Shown here piece by piece: positions 1-7,639 of a stretch of DNA of 20,572 nucleotides (its first letter is position 1; every line of letters begins with the position of its first letter). The translations under genes and the position numbers were made by a program. This DNA is from Fimenecus sp964557975 (GTDB taxonomy: Bacteria; Bacillota; Clostridia; Oscillospirales; Acutalibacteraceae). The DNA is taken from positions 1 through 20,572 of the forward strand of contig CAZLCG010000034.1 of NCBI GenBank assembly GCA_964557975.1, given 5' to 3'. The notes below the pieces were generated by a model. The model saw only the letters and a program-made list of their open reading frames with translations, searched no databases and was not told where the DNA came from.

Positions 1-430
1 TGAGGGAAAATTTGATTTGAAAATAACTTCCTCAGTCGTTCTAAGCCTCCCTTGTGTAAAGGGAGGTGGCAAACGCATTGCGTTTGACGGAGGGATTGAC
101 ATGTTAGAAAAAATAAAATTCGTTTTTTGATTTTATTTACAATCCCTCAGTCTCGTTTCACTCGACAGCTCCCGCTTACAAGGGAGCCTGAAAAGGAGCA
201 ATCCCTCAGTCAGCTTACGCTGACAGCTCCCGCTTACAAGGGAGCCTAAAAAGGAGCAATCCCTCAGTCAGCTTACGCTGACAGCTTCCTTTGCACAAGG
301 GAGCCTTTTTTACGCACAATTACAGTTTGCTTTAAAAACAGCGGACAGCCGCAAGGGCTGTCCCTACGAGTTGGATATATAAATATTCCTTTATACAAGG
401 AAGCCCAAAAAGGTGTACACCTTCAATAAG
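1..430. repeat. Repeat-rich intergenic region with hairpin units
   Basis: This stretch holds no convincing gene. It has four copies of a roughly 47-54 base hairpin unit. One at 45-98 is in forward orientation (gcctccc...gagggattg). Three at 142-188, 200-247 and 259-305 are in reverse orientation, spaced 58-59 bases apart with a shared linker (aaaaggagca type). The window opens inside a further partial unit (tgaggga). Also present are an AT-rich hairpin (aaataaaat 111-119 with attttattt 130-138), a composite element at 260-368, a truncated unit end near 388-404, and a 14-base perfect palindrome at 410-423. The region lies downstream of the terminator of the minus-strand operon. Confidence 0.85.
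260..368 (-). repeat. Composite repeat, left copy (inverted)
   Basis: Read on the minus strand, this begins with cgtagggacagcccttgcgg. That start contains a perfect 8-base stem, ggacagcc/ggctgtcc. An AT-rich spacer with tgtaattgtgcgtaaaaaa follows, then one hairpin unit. The same arrangement occurs on the plus strand at 20241-20351. Over the first 88 or so bases I count three mismatches by eye; the copies then differ in the variable stem of the hairpin unit. No open reading frame is carried, so it resembles a non-autonomous or structural repeat rather than an insertion sequence. Confidence 0.8.
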
Positions 431-432
431 AT

Positions 433-463
433 AAAAAAACGGCGCGGCAAGGATGCCCGCGCC
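433..463 (-). terminator. Intrinsic terminator of the nine-gene minus-strand operon
   Basis: On the minus strand the hairpin ggcgcgg-gcatcctt-gccgcgcc (441-463) has a GC-only stem of seven to eight pairs. It is followed by gttttttat. It lies 37 bases past the stop of the TPM-domain gene, the last gene of the operon. Confidence 0.85.
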
Positions 464-499
464 CTTAGAGGAGGGGAACATCTGCGTTTGGGTTATAAG

Positions 500-1321
500 T
501 TAAAATCCTCTTGAGCTTCCGCCGCCGCCGAATGAGCCGCCGCCGCCGAATGAGCCGCCGCCGCCGTGAGAACCTCCGCCTCCGCCAAAGCCCCCTGAAG
601 GACCTCCGCCGAATCCGCCGCCAAAGCCGCCGCCAAAGCCGCCGCCAAAGCCGCCGCCACGGAATCCGCCGCGATAATTACCTCTGTTTCTTACAAATAT
701 AAATCTTCTCGAGCTTAAAACGACTGTAATAAAAATGACAATCAAAAGGGCAATAACTTCTCCTATGCTTTCTATGCCGTCAGTTTCATCATCCTCCATC
801 GGGGTATAGCCGTCGACCGTAACGCCAAACTCCGTCGCCGTTTCGTTAACAAGCACCGTGAACGCTTCGCGAAGCCCCGTTGAAAAATCATCGTTTTTTA
901 AATACGGCATAGCGTATTCGTCAAGTATTCTGCCCGTTTTTCCGTCAGGCAAAGCGCCCTCAAGCCCGTACCCCACCTCAATGTCGATTTCTCTGTCAGA
1001 GTATGAAAGCAGCAAAAGGACGCCCGTATCCTCATCCTTTTCGCCTATACCCCACTCTCTGCCGAGCCCAAGCCCGTATTGGCGTATATCCTGCCCTTCA
1101 AGACTTTCAACAGTTACGCAGACTACCTGCGCCTTAGTCTGCTCGTAAAGCGCCCGCGCAATATTGCACATTTCTTTTTCATCCCCGTCGGAGATGCAAT
1201 CCGCAAAGTCGTTTACAAAAAACTGCTCGGTAGGTTCGGGGTATTCGACCTCCGCAGCCGCGGGTACGGATAAGAGAACCGAAATCGCCGCCGCGCAGAT
1301 AACCGCAAGGAACCTTTTCAT
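500..1321 (-). CDS. TPM-domain (YgcG-like) secreted/membrane protein with Gly-rich tail
   Basis: This 273-residue protein matches the TPM domain family (YgcG/Psb32 type), whose members are membrane-associated and often encoded next to LemA. A signal peptide spans about residues 1-23 (MKRFLAVICAAAISVLLSVP). The TPM domain covers about 33-165, with GREWGIGEKDEDTGVLLLLS and IEVGYGLEGALPDG typical of the family. A membrane helix lies at about 188-203. A basic juxtamembrane stretch (RRFIFVRNRG) is followed by a tail of about 55 residues, almost all Gly, Phe and Ser, ending GGGGSSRGF. The start is ATG at 1321, preceded by gggtgagaagtgat; an upstream in-frame start would extend into lemA. It sits 20 bases after lemA and is the last gene before the terminator. 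The molecular activity is unknown; a role in envelope maintenance is inferred from family and context. Confidence 0.9.
   Translation of the reverse strand: MKRFLAVICAAAISVLLSVPAAAEVEYPEPTEQFFVNDFADCISDGDEKEMCNIARALYEQTKAQVVCVTVESLEGQDIRQYGLGLGREWGIGEKDEDTGVLLLLSYSDREIDIEVGYGLEGALPDGKTGRILDEYAMPYLKNDDFSTGLREAFTVLVNETATEFGVTVDGYTPMEDDETDGIESIGEVIALLIVIFITVVLSSRRFIFVRNRGNYRGGFRGGGFGGGFGGGFGGGFGGGPSGGFGGGGGSHGGGGSFGGGGSFGGGGSSRGF
519..658. repeat. Simple GC-rich codon repeats in the Gly-rich tail
   Basis: Within the TPM gene, an 18-base unit (ccgccgccgccgaatgag) repeats at 519-536, 537-554 and partly 555-570. A 12-base unit (ccgccgccaaag) repeats at 615-626, 627-638 and 639-650, with a partial copy after. 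They encode Gly-Gly-Gly-Gly-Ser-Phe and Gly-Gly-Gly-Phe repeats. All units keep frame, so copy-number change would alter tail length without breaking the gene. Confidence 0.85.
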
Positions 1322-1341
1322 ATCACTTCTCACCCGACAGA

Positions 1342-1911
1342 TCATTCAAAGATGACCGAAGGGACCGTTTCCGACTCCTCGCTCGCTTCAAAGTATTCCG
1401 CCTTTTCAAAATTAAAGACCGATGCAATAACCGTTGCCGGGAATTTCTGAATATGCGTGTTATAGGTCTGCGCCGCCGTGTTATAGTCGTTTCTTGCAAC
1501 CGCGATTCTGTTTTCCGTTCCCGCAAGCTCATCCTGAAGATTGATAAACTGCTCGTCAGCCTTTAATTCAGGGTAGTTTTCAACCACAACAAGAAGCCTT
1601 GAAAGAGCGCTGTCAAGCTGTGAGTTCGCTTCGTTCATTTCATCAACGGTAGCCGCGCCCGAAAGCGCCGCACGGGCATTTGCAAGCTGTGTGTAGACCT
1701 CTTCCTCGTGAGCGGCATATCCTTTAACCGTGCTTACAAGATTAGGTATCAGATCCGCGCGTCTTTGAAGCTGGGTCTGAACCGTTGCCTGCGCCGTGGT
1801 AACATTCTCGCGTTCCTCAACAAGTCCGTTATAAGATGAAACGACCGCTCCTGCAATTACAACGATTATAAGAACAACCGCGATAACAATAATAAGTCCC
1901 TTTTTTTTCAT
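1342..1911 (-). CDS. lemA: LemA family membrane protein
   Basis: This 189-residue LemA-family protein has one N-terminal membrane helix (about residues 5-25, KGLIIVIAVVLIIVVIAGAV). The conserved LemA coiled-helical domain follows: SYNGLVEERENV, then RRADLIPNLVSTVKGYAAHE, then the ENYPELKADEQFINLQDELA and TENRIAVARNDYN blocks, ending with FPATVIASVFNF. These are diagnostic family motifs. Start is ATG at 1911, with ggagga seven bases before it; a TTG further upstream overlaps that ribosome site and is unlikely. It is 21 bases after galE and 20 before the TPM gene, the common LemA-TPM pairing. The function is not established. The family is anchored in the membrane with most of the protein as helices in a four-helix arrangement. 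Confidence 0.95.
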   Translation of the reverse strand: MKKKGLIIVIAVVLIIVVIAGAVVSSYNGLVEERENVTTAQATVQTQLQRRADLIPNLVSTVKGYAAHEEEVYTQLANARAALSGAATVDEMNEANSQLDSALSRLLVVVENYPELKADEQFINLQDELAGTENRIAVARNDYNTAAQTYNTHIQKFPATVIASVFNFEKAEYFEASEESETVPSVIFE

Positions 1912-1932
1912 AATTATATCCTCCAAGCCTTA

Positions 1933-2952
1933 TCAGCTGTCAAATCCGTTCGGGTTGTTCGACTGCCAGCGCCACGAATCCTCGCACATTTCTTCAATAT
2001 CGCGCTTCGCAGTCCAACCCAGAACCTCTTTTGCCTTTGTCGGATCCGAATAGCAGATCGCTATATCGCCCGGACGTCTCCCGACAATTTTATAATTGAG
2101 CTTAACGCCCGTCGCTTTTTCAAACGCATGGACAATATCAAGCACGCTGTAGCCCTTGCCTGTGCCTAAATTAAACACCTGAACGCCCTTGCCGCCCTCA
2201 AGAATATTTTGAACCGCCTTAACATGTCCCTCAGCCAAATCAACAACGTGAATATAATCTCTTACGCCCGTACCGTCGGGAGTGTCGTAATCGTCGCCGT
2301 AAACCGAAAGACATTCAAGCTTTCCGACCGCGACCTGCGTGATATAGGGCATAAGGTTGTTGGGGATACCGTTCGGGTTTTCGCCTATCCTGCCGCTCTT
2401 ATGCGCGCCGATGGGATTGAAATAACGAAGCAGGGTCGCGTTCCATTCGCTGTCCGCCTTGCAAATATCCTCAAGTATAATTTCAATCATATACTTCGTC
2501 GTGCCGTAGGGGTTCGTAGTTCCGCCTGTTTTCATCGTTTCTTTAAGAGGCGAAGCGTTGTTCATTCCGTAAACCGTAGCCGAGGAGCTGAAAACGATAT
2601 TCTTACAGCCGTTATTTCTCATAACGTCGCAAAGCTTTAAAGTTCCGCCGATGTTGTTGTCGTAGTATTCAATCGGCTTGCGGCAGGATTCGCCGACAGC
2701 CTTAAGCCCCGCGAAATGGATAACGGCTTCTATTTTGTTTTCCTTAAAGATTTTATCCATACTCTCGCTGTCGCGGATGTCGCATTCGTAGGTTCTGAAA
2801 TCCTTACCCGTCAGTTCCTTAATTCTGTCTATGGATTTGGGGCTTGAATTATAGAAATTATCAACCGCGACAATTTCATAACCCGCGTTTAAAAGTTCAA
2901 CCGCTGTGTGCGAGCCTATGAAGCCCGCTCCGCCTGTAACAAGTATAGCCAT
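1933..2952 (-). CDS. galE: UDP-glucose 4-epimerase
   Basis: This is a 339-residue, full-length short-chain dehydrogenase/reductase-type epimerase that interconverts UDP-glucose and UDP-galactose in the cytosol. The NAD-binding loop is GGAGFIG (residues 7-13). The catalytic triad region is SSSATVYG (122-129, Ser124) with Tyr149 and Lys153 in YGTTK. RYFNPIGAH (176-184) and GTGVRDYIHVVDLA (227-240) are GalE-specific. The start ATG at 2952 follows ggagg with normal spacing. It starts 16 bases after the SpoIID gene and ends 21 bases before lemA, so it is in the operon. No other galactose-catabolism gene is nearby, which favours a role in supplying UDP-galactose for a surface polymer; that is inference. 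Confidence 0.97.
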   Translation of the reverse strand: MAILVTGGAGFIGSHTAVELLNAGYEIVAVDNFYNSSPKSIDRIKELTGKDFRTYECDIRDSESMDKIFKENKIEAVIHFAGLKAVGESCRKPIEYYDNNIGGTLKLCDVMRNNGCKNIVFSSSATVYGMNNASPLKETMKTGGTTNPYGTTKYMIEIILEDICKADSEWNATLLRYFNPIGAHKSGRIGENPNGIPNNLMPYITQVAVGKLECLSVYGDDYDTPDGTGVRDYIHVVDLAEGHVKAVQNILEGGKGVQVFNLGTGKGYSVLDIVHAFEKATGVKLNYKIVGRRPGDIAICYSDPTKAKEVLGWTAKRDIEEMCEDSWRWQSNNPNGFDS

Positions 2953-2968
2953 TTTTGTCCTCCTTATA

Positions 2969-5131
2969 TTAAACCGCCGTCAATACCGTGCCGGGGTAAT
3001 AGGTATCGAGTATCTTACCGTATTTTGAGCCTGAAACCGCAAGTCTGTCCGCACCCTTCTGGCTCATACCTACGCCGTAGCCCGAACCGAAGGTCGTTAT
3101 AACAAAGGTGTTGTCGGCAGAGTTATATGAAATGCTGAAGCAAGGCGAGGCAAGGTTCTTTTCTTTCATTATATCGTAAATAAACACTGTGCCCGAAACC
3201 TCTCTGTCGCCTACCGTCATTTTTTCAACGTAGCCCGTGCCCGTGCTTACGGCGGCGTCATGGGCTGTGATATTGAGCCATGCCGAAGCGTCGTCGCCGA
3301 GAGTAATTGAAGCGTCGTACGCCGAAACAGCCTGACGGATTTCATCGGCAGTAACAAGCGTTTCCTGCTTGTAATTATCCCTCTGCTTGTCGGATGTGCT
3401 GGCCACATTGCCGAGATAATCGTATTTAACGCCGAAAACAAGCTCCGAGGATGCGGTTTTGCCCGCGCTCATAAGGCAGTAGGGCGTAAACGCCGTCTCG
3501 TCGTTATAAGCGAGATACTGACCGAACACCTCTGTAACGGCCGCTAAAACCTCCTGCGAGCAGACGTCGCTTGCGGTAACGTTGCTTATTTTCCAGCCCG
3601 TATCCCTGTATTTAAGATATGTGTAGGTTACAACCGCCTGAGCTTTGATCGCCTCGGCGCTGTATGTGTTATCCATCTCCGCTTCGACAATTCTCGCTAT
3701 TGCCTCTTTCGCCTCAACCTCCGTACCGTTAAGCGTGATTACCGAGGGAACCGCGTCGGCGTCCTCTGCGGCGGGGGCGGAGGTTTCGTCGGCGGCAGGC
3801 ACTATCGCGCCTGCCTGAGCGGTAGTCTCTTCAACGGTTTCCTTATCCAGTATTCCGTTTACCGCTTCATATCTGATAAGCTTTGACAGCGGCATGGTTT
3901 CAACCGTGACGGGCTCGGTTGTCGGCTCCTCCGTAACCGTTTCGGTAACCGTGGGCTCTGTTGTGATTTCTTCATTGTTGCTCTTGGAATTTATATAGAA
4001 AAGAACGCATACCACAGCCGCCGCGACAAGCAAAACAGCAATTATGCCGAGCGTGATTTTACCCTGTTTTTTTTGGAAAAATCCCGTTTTATCCGGCGCC
4101 TCCTCCTGCGCTATTTCAATACCGACGGCGCTGTTGCCCGACGCCTTTTCGCTGATAAGCGCAAAAAGCTCCTCTGTTGCAACCTCTATAAACTCCCCGT
4201 CTGTTTCATCAGCCTCTTTATAAAGCTTTCTTACGAGAGCGGATTTATCCGTAGCAACCGCTATGCAAATGAAATCGCACTCATCGGTTGTGAAAATATC
4301 GGAAATGCATGCGCCGAGCGTCGCGCCCGAAAGCCCTTTCGCGGACTTTGCCATCTGCGCGGTGTAATCGGTAACATTGTAATCTCCCCTGTCCTCAATA
4401 TGAGGAGTGAATGTAAAGTATTCCGAAAAGCCCTCAAGGCTTTCGCCCCAGCTTTTAAGCACGGCGGAATTTGCATTTGCGTTTACCGCTATCTTAACGT
4501 TGGATTCCTTTAATATGTTGAGAGCTCTGAGCGCGGTTTCCGTTCGGGAGTAATCAACGTCTCCGTTTTTTTCTTCAGCTTCCTTCTTTTCCGCGCTTAC
4601 GGGCTTAGGCTCGTTAACCGCCTCGGGCTGAGCTTTTGCGAGCGTTCCGCCGTTTGTAATATACGGAATAAGCCCTCTTTTAAGCACCGCGTCCGTTCTT
4701 GTTTCATCAAGAGGAATAACGGCGATAGTCTGTCTGCCCTTCTTTAAGGCAAAGCCCGAATAAACGCCGTCATTTGATAGGAACACCGTTGCATTTACGG
4801 GCATAGCCGCGTTTTTCTCGGCAGCCTCCTGCGACAGGCCCAAATCCTTAATCTTATTAAGCACCTCTTCGTTTTGTTCCGATGTTACGGACAGAGCCTT
4901 CAAAAGCTTCAGCTTAACTCCGTTATAAACAGAACCCGAAACGGCGATAACAACAAATTCGCTTTCTTTGAGCGCGACCGAAAGACCTGCGAACAGTTCT
5001 TTGAGTGAAGCGCATTCGCAAAACGAAATATCGTCGTCCGCAAAATTGTTAAGACTGCCGATAATTTTTATCTCCAGCTTAACGGGTATGTTTTCGCCGT
5101 CACGGCAAAGTGAAAACAACCTCATATTCAT
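2969..5131 (-). CDS. SpoIID/LytB-domain membrane protein with a degenerate CinA-like cytoplasmic half
   Basis: 720 residues. Residues about 1-345 have no signal peptide and should be cytosolic. One membrane helix lies at 358-380. A Thr/Glu/Pro-rich linker covers about 384-465, and a SpoIID domain covers about 466-720. The SpoIID part shows EAEMDNTYSAEAIKAQAV (483-500; Glu485 at the position of the family's catalytic Glu) and the C-terminal signature GSGYGVGMSQKGA (682-694), with Tyr where His is usual. SpoIID proteins act on peptidoglycan glycan strands as lytic transglycosylases or amidase enhancers. The cytosolic half resembles CinA. Residues about 55-160 follow the MoCF-like part (KNAAMPVNATVFLSNDGVY then SGFALKKG...IPYI). 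Residues about 196-333 follow the PncC part, with the SCTGG nucleophile region replaced by NANSA. Start ATG at 5131 follows aaggtggt. It is 47 bases after a sortase gene and 16 before galE. SpoIID call sure; CinA resemblance is my reading. Confidence 0.88.
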   Translation of the reverse strand: MNMRLFSLCRDGENIPVKLEIKIIGSLNNFADDDISFCECASLKELFAGLSVALKESEFVVIAVSGSVYNGVKLKLLKALSVTSEQNEEVLNKIKDLGLSQEAAEKNAAMPVNATVFLSNDGVYSGFALKKGRQTIAVIPLDETRTDAVLKRGLIPYITNGGTLAKAQPEAVNEPKPVSAEKKEAEEKNGDVDYSRTETALRALNILKESNVKIAVNANANSAVLKSWGESLEGFSEYFTFTPHIEDRGDYNVTDYTAQMAKSAKGLSGATLGACISDIFTTDECDFICIAVATDKSALVRKLYKEADETDGEFIEVATEELFALISEKASGNSAVGIEIAQEEAPDKTGFFQKKQGKITLGIIAVLLVAAAVVCVLFYINSKSNNEEITTEPTVTETVTEEPTTEPVTVETMPLSKLIRYEAVNGILDKETVEETTAQAGAIVPAADETSAPAAEDADAVPSVITLNGTEVEAKEAIARIVEAEMDNTYSAEAIKAQAVVTYTYLKYRDTGWKISNVTASDVCSQEVLAAVTEVFGQYLAYNDETAFTPYCLMSAGKTASSELVFGVKYDYLGNVASTSDKQRDNYKQETLVTADEIRQAVSAYDASITLGDDASAWLNITAHDAAVSTGTGYVEKMTVGDREVSGTVFIYDIMKEKNLASPCFSISYNSADNTFVITTFGSGYGVGMSQKGADRLAVSGSKYGKILDTYYPGTVLTAV

Positions 5132-5178
5132 CTCTTAATTACCACCTTATATAAAATTTTTCTTAAATTACCCTGCTG

Positions 5179-6489
5179 TCATTCCTCAGGATACCATCTT
5201 TCGGCGTTCGCGTAAGGATTCTGTTTGCCCAAGCTGTCGTACCAAATCTGCGGATAATGCGGATTTCCGTTCGTAACGGCGTAGGTAGTGTCAATGTCTG
5301 CGGTTTCGCCCGTTCTCAGCATTCTGCCGATAACGACAAGCCTTGCGTCGGTAAACTCATAGGTACAGGTCGAAAGCGTGATCAGCTTATCGCCCGAATT
5401 GATATCGACGCCCGTTGTGTAAAGCTTTCTTTCGTCAAGCGCCGCAATATAGGCGTCAAAATTCTCGGTGCTTTGGAAAGAAGTGACCGTGTAATTAAAG
5501 ATGTAGCCGTTGTCATCTTCTTCCCTGCTGTTTGTGATAATAACAGCGTAAATCTTAAACTGATAGGACTTATAAAGGGTGTCGAAGCTGATGATAGGCG
5601 ACTCAAGGAAACCGTCCAGCGTTTTATATTTACTGAGTTCCGCAAAAACAAGCCCGTCGCTCATATGATGACCGTAAATGATCGTATTCTGATTAAGATA
5701 TTTAGCGTCGTTTCGGTAATCCATAAACGGACAGCCGTAACGGCTGTAATTCCCGTAAAAATCCTTTTTAAGATAATCCGAATTATCGTCCGACTGAACC
5801 ACCTGAACATCAATGCCCGTGTTCGGGATGCTTATCCAGCCCACAAGCTGCTGATTGAGCGCGTAAAGGTATGCGTATTTTGCCATCATACCGTCGGGGA
5901 CCGTAATGTTCGGGTACTTGGCGTAAAAATCCTCCCACAGCTTTTCTTCCTCCTCACGGCTCGAAACGTCGGTAATCTGACTTGCAAGCCCCGACTGCTG
6001 TTTCTCGGCGTCGTTGCTCTGAACGAAAATAACCGCAAAAGCCACTGCGCAGCCGATTAGCACAAGCACCGACAGATCCATAACGAGTTTTCTTATAAAT
6101 TCCGATTTTTTATCCTGCTTGTTCGGGAATATTTTTCTTACAATTCCGCCGCCGATTTCATTAAAGGTTTTTAGCTGCTTTTTCTTTTCGGGAGCGTCGT
6201 ATGAAAGCTCGGGCTGAGCTTCGTCATTTTCACCGCTTCTTTCGGACTGAAACGGATTGTCAGTCGCAACAAGGTGCTTTTCGCCCTGATATTTGACGCG
6301 CCTTGTCGTTTTTTCCTCATATACTGCGGAGCCTTCCGTGTTTTTCATAATATCGTTAAAAATATCGTCCGATCTTTCGGCGGCGGGAAGAACATAAGCC
6401 TCCTCGCTGTCCGATTTAATATCTGTTCCGCCGTTATCAGCCGGCAGCGTATTTTCGGAATTAAAATCCTTATCATCATTCCGCGCCAA
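5179..6489 (-). CDS. Class B sortase, second of a tandem pair
   Basis: A 436-residue membrane-anchored transpeptidase of the SrtB type, which cleaves sorting signals and attaches proteins to peptidoglycan. The cytosolic N-terminus is long, acidic and low-complexity (about 1-130) and contains DNPFQS (77-82). One membrane helix spans about 135-156. The catalytic domain has LVGWISIPNTGIDVQVVQ, then TIIYGHHM (His274), LITLSTCTYEFTDARLVVIG with Cys375 and Arg383. The triad is complete. A C-terminal extension of about 45 residues (HYPQIWYDSLGKQNPYANAE) matches its neighbour. Start is uncertain. I chose TTG at 6489, one base after the stop of the first sortase, with ggaaggag 12 bases upstream inside that gene. 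ATG at 6528 would overlap the first sortase by 38 bases without a ribosome site. The substrate is unknown; none with a cell-wall sorting signal was seen here. Confidence 0.9.
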   Translation of the reverse strand: MARNDDKDFNSENTLPADNGGTDIKSDSEEAYVLPAAERSDDIFNDIMKNTEGSAVYEEKTTRRVKYQGEKHLVATDNPFQSERSGENDEAQPELSYDAPEKKKQLKTFNEIGGGIVRKIFPNKQDKKSEFIRKLVMDLSVLVLIGCAVAFAVIFVQSNDAEKQQSGLASQITDVSSREEEEKLWEDFYAKYPNITVPDGMMAKYAYLYALNQQLVGWISIPNTGIDVQVVQSDDNSDYLKKDFYGNYSRYGCPFMDYRNDAKYLNQNTIIYGHHMSDGLVFAELSKYKTLDGFLESPIISFDTLYKSYQFKIYAVIITNSREEDDNGYIFNYTVTSFQSTENFDAYIAALDERKLYTTGVDINSGDKLITLSTCTYEFTDARLVVIGRMLRTGETADIDTTYAVTNGNPHYPQIWYDSLGKQNPYANAERWYPEE

Positions 6490-6490
6490 A

Positions 6491-7639
6491 TCAATATTCA
6501 ACTCCTTCCGGGAACCATCTGTACGCATTGACAAACGGGTTGTTGAGATTATGAGCGGTATACCAAATCTGCGGATACCTCGGGTTATCATTCGCAATCA
6601 CTGCGGATGTATTAACGCTTTCGCTCTCGCCGCTTCTTACAAGCCTTGCGACAACCACAAGCCTTGCGTTGGTCTGACCGTTGCCCTTTATGTCCATATC
6701 TCTCGTGCAGGTGGAAAGCGTGAGAATTTTATCGGTCTTTCTCACATCCACGCCCGTAAAATACAGCGACCTCTGGGCAAGCTCTTCAATATAATCTTCA
6801 AAGTTATCATCCGTCATAAACGGGTAAATATAATTAAAAACATATCCGTTGTCGTCCGCCGCGTCGGCGTTTGTCATAAACACCGCGAAAACCTTCCACT
6901 TATAGTTTTTGTAAATCGTGTTAAATTCAATCACGGGCGAGGCTTTGTAAAAGTCGATGCTCTTGTATTTTTCAAGATCCGAAAACATTGTCGAGTCAAG
7001 GAAATTATGCCCGTAAAGTATGGTATTTTTGCACAGATTGTCCGCATGGTCGCGGTAATCCATAAACACGGTGCCGCGCTTATCATATGTGCCGTAAAAA
7101 TCCCTTCTGAGATACTGGCTGTTATTCCCTGCCTGAACAACGGGATGGTTTATCGTCGTATTAGGCACTTTAATCCACCCTACAAGGTCGTTGTTCTGAT
7201 TATACGCGCTGCGGTATTTTTCAAGGATACCGTCCTCGCCGACCTTGGTGTTGTCAACCTCGGTTTCATCTATGCCGACCTGTTCGGCAAGCTTTTCCAT
7301 ATTCGATTGGTTTTGTCTGATTTCAACATAATTCTTAATAAGCGCGCCTGCCGTGATCAAAAAAACAATGACGGCAATTATCATGATTATTTTGTTTATT
7401 GTTCCCGATGCCTTTTTTTTCTTTTCGGGCTCTGCCTGAGCGCTCGGATTATGTACCTCGCCGCTGTCGGTCCGTTCCTCTTTCGGAGCCTTTCCCGCGT
7501 CGCCGCCGTCGGCTTCGTGAGCCGACTGATAGGGATTCGGTATCTCTTTAAGCGTTTCGCTTCCCAAAAGACCGTCCTGCCCGTTCCCGTCGTCCCGAGC
7601 GTCGCCCGAAGCGCCTTTCATATCAAATTCATCATTCAT
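6491..7639 (-). CDS. Class B sortase, first of a tandem pair
   Basis: 382 residues with the same architecture as the following gene. A disordered acidic cytosolic N-terminus (about 1-78) contains PNPYQS (34-39). A Lys-rich stop and membrane helix lie at about 82-103 (KIIMIIAVIVFLITAGALI). The SrtB catalytic domain shows LVGWIKVPNTTINHPVVQ, TILYGHNF (His211), LTLSTCTRD (Cys311) and TNARLVVVARL (Arg326). The C-terminal extension (RYPQIWYTAHNLNNPFVNAY) aligns with its paralogue, so the pair looks like a tandem duplication that has since diverged. The ATG overlaps the end of cinA by 8 bases, with ggagag about eight bases before it, which implies translational coupling. Substrates are not evident in the window. 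Confidence 0.93.
   Translation of the reverse strand: MNDEFDMKGASGDARDDGNGQDGLLGSETLKEIPNPYQSAHEADGGDAGKAPKEERTDSGEVHNPSAQAEPEKKKKASGTINKIIMIIAVIVFLITAGALIKNYVEIRQNQSNMEKLAEQVGIDETEVDNTKVGEDGILEKYRSAYNQNNDLVGWIKVPNTTINHPVVQAGNNSQYLRRDFYGTYDKRGTVFMDYRDHADNLCKNTILYGHNFLDSTMFSDLEKYKSIDFYKASPVIEFNTIYKNYKWKVFAVFMTNADAADDNGYVFNYIYPFMTDDNFEDYIEELAQRSLYFTGVDVRKTDKILTLSTCTRDMDIKGNGQTNARLVVVARLVRSGESESVNTSAVIANDNPRYPQIWYTAHNLNNPFVNAYRWFPEGVEY

Noticed and set aside
142..305. Regularly spaced repeats resembling a small CRISPR array
   Set aside because: The units are imperfect hairpins whose linkers are nearly the same each time, not unique spacers; the unit also occurs singly and in both orientations, and no cas gene is present.
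511..702. Arg-rich 63-codon plus-strand frame
   Set aside because: It is a shadow of the Gly-codon repeats in the TPM gene; its Arg-Arg-Arg-Ser repeats are the opposite-strand reading of those repeats.
5257..6060. 267-codon plus-strand open frame opposite the second sortase
   Set aside because: It is antisense to conserved catalytic sequence and has no family features or translation signal.
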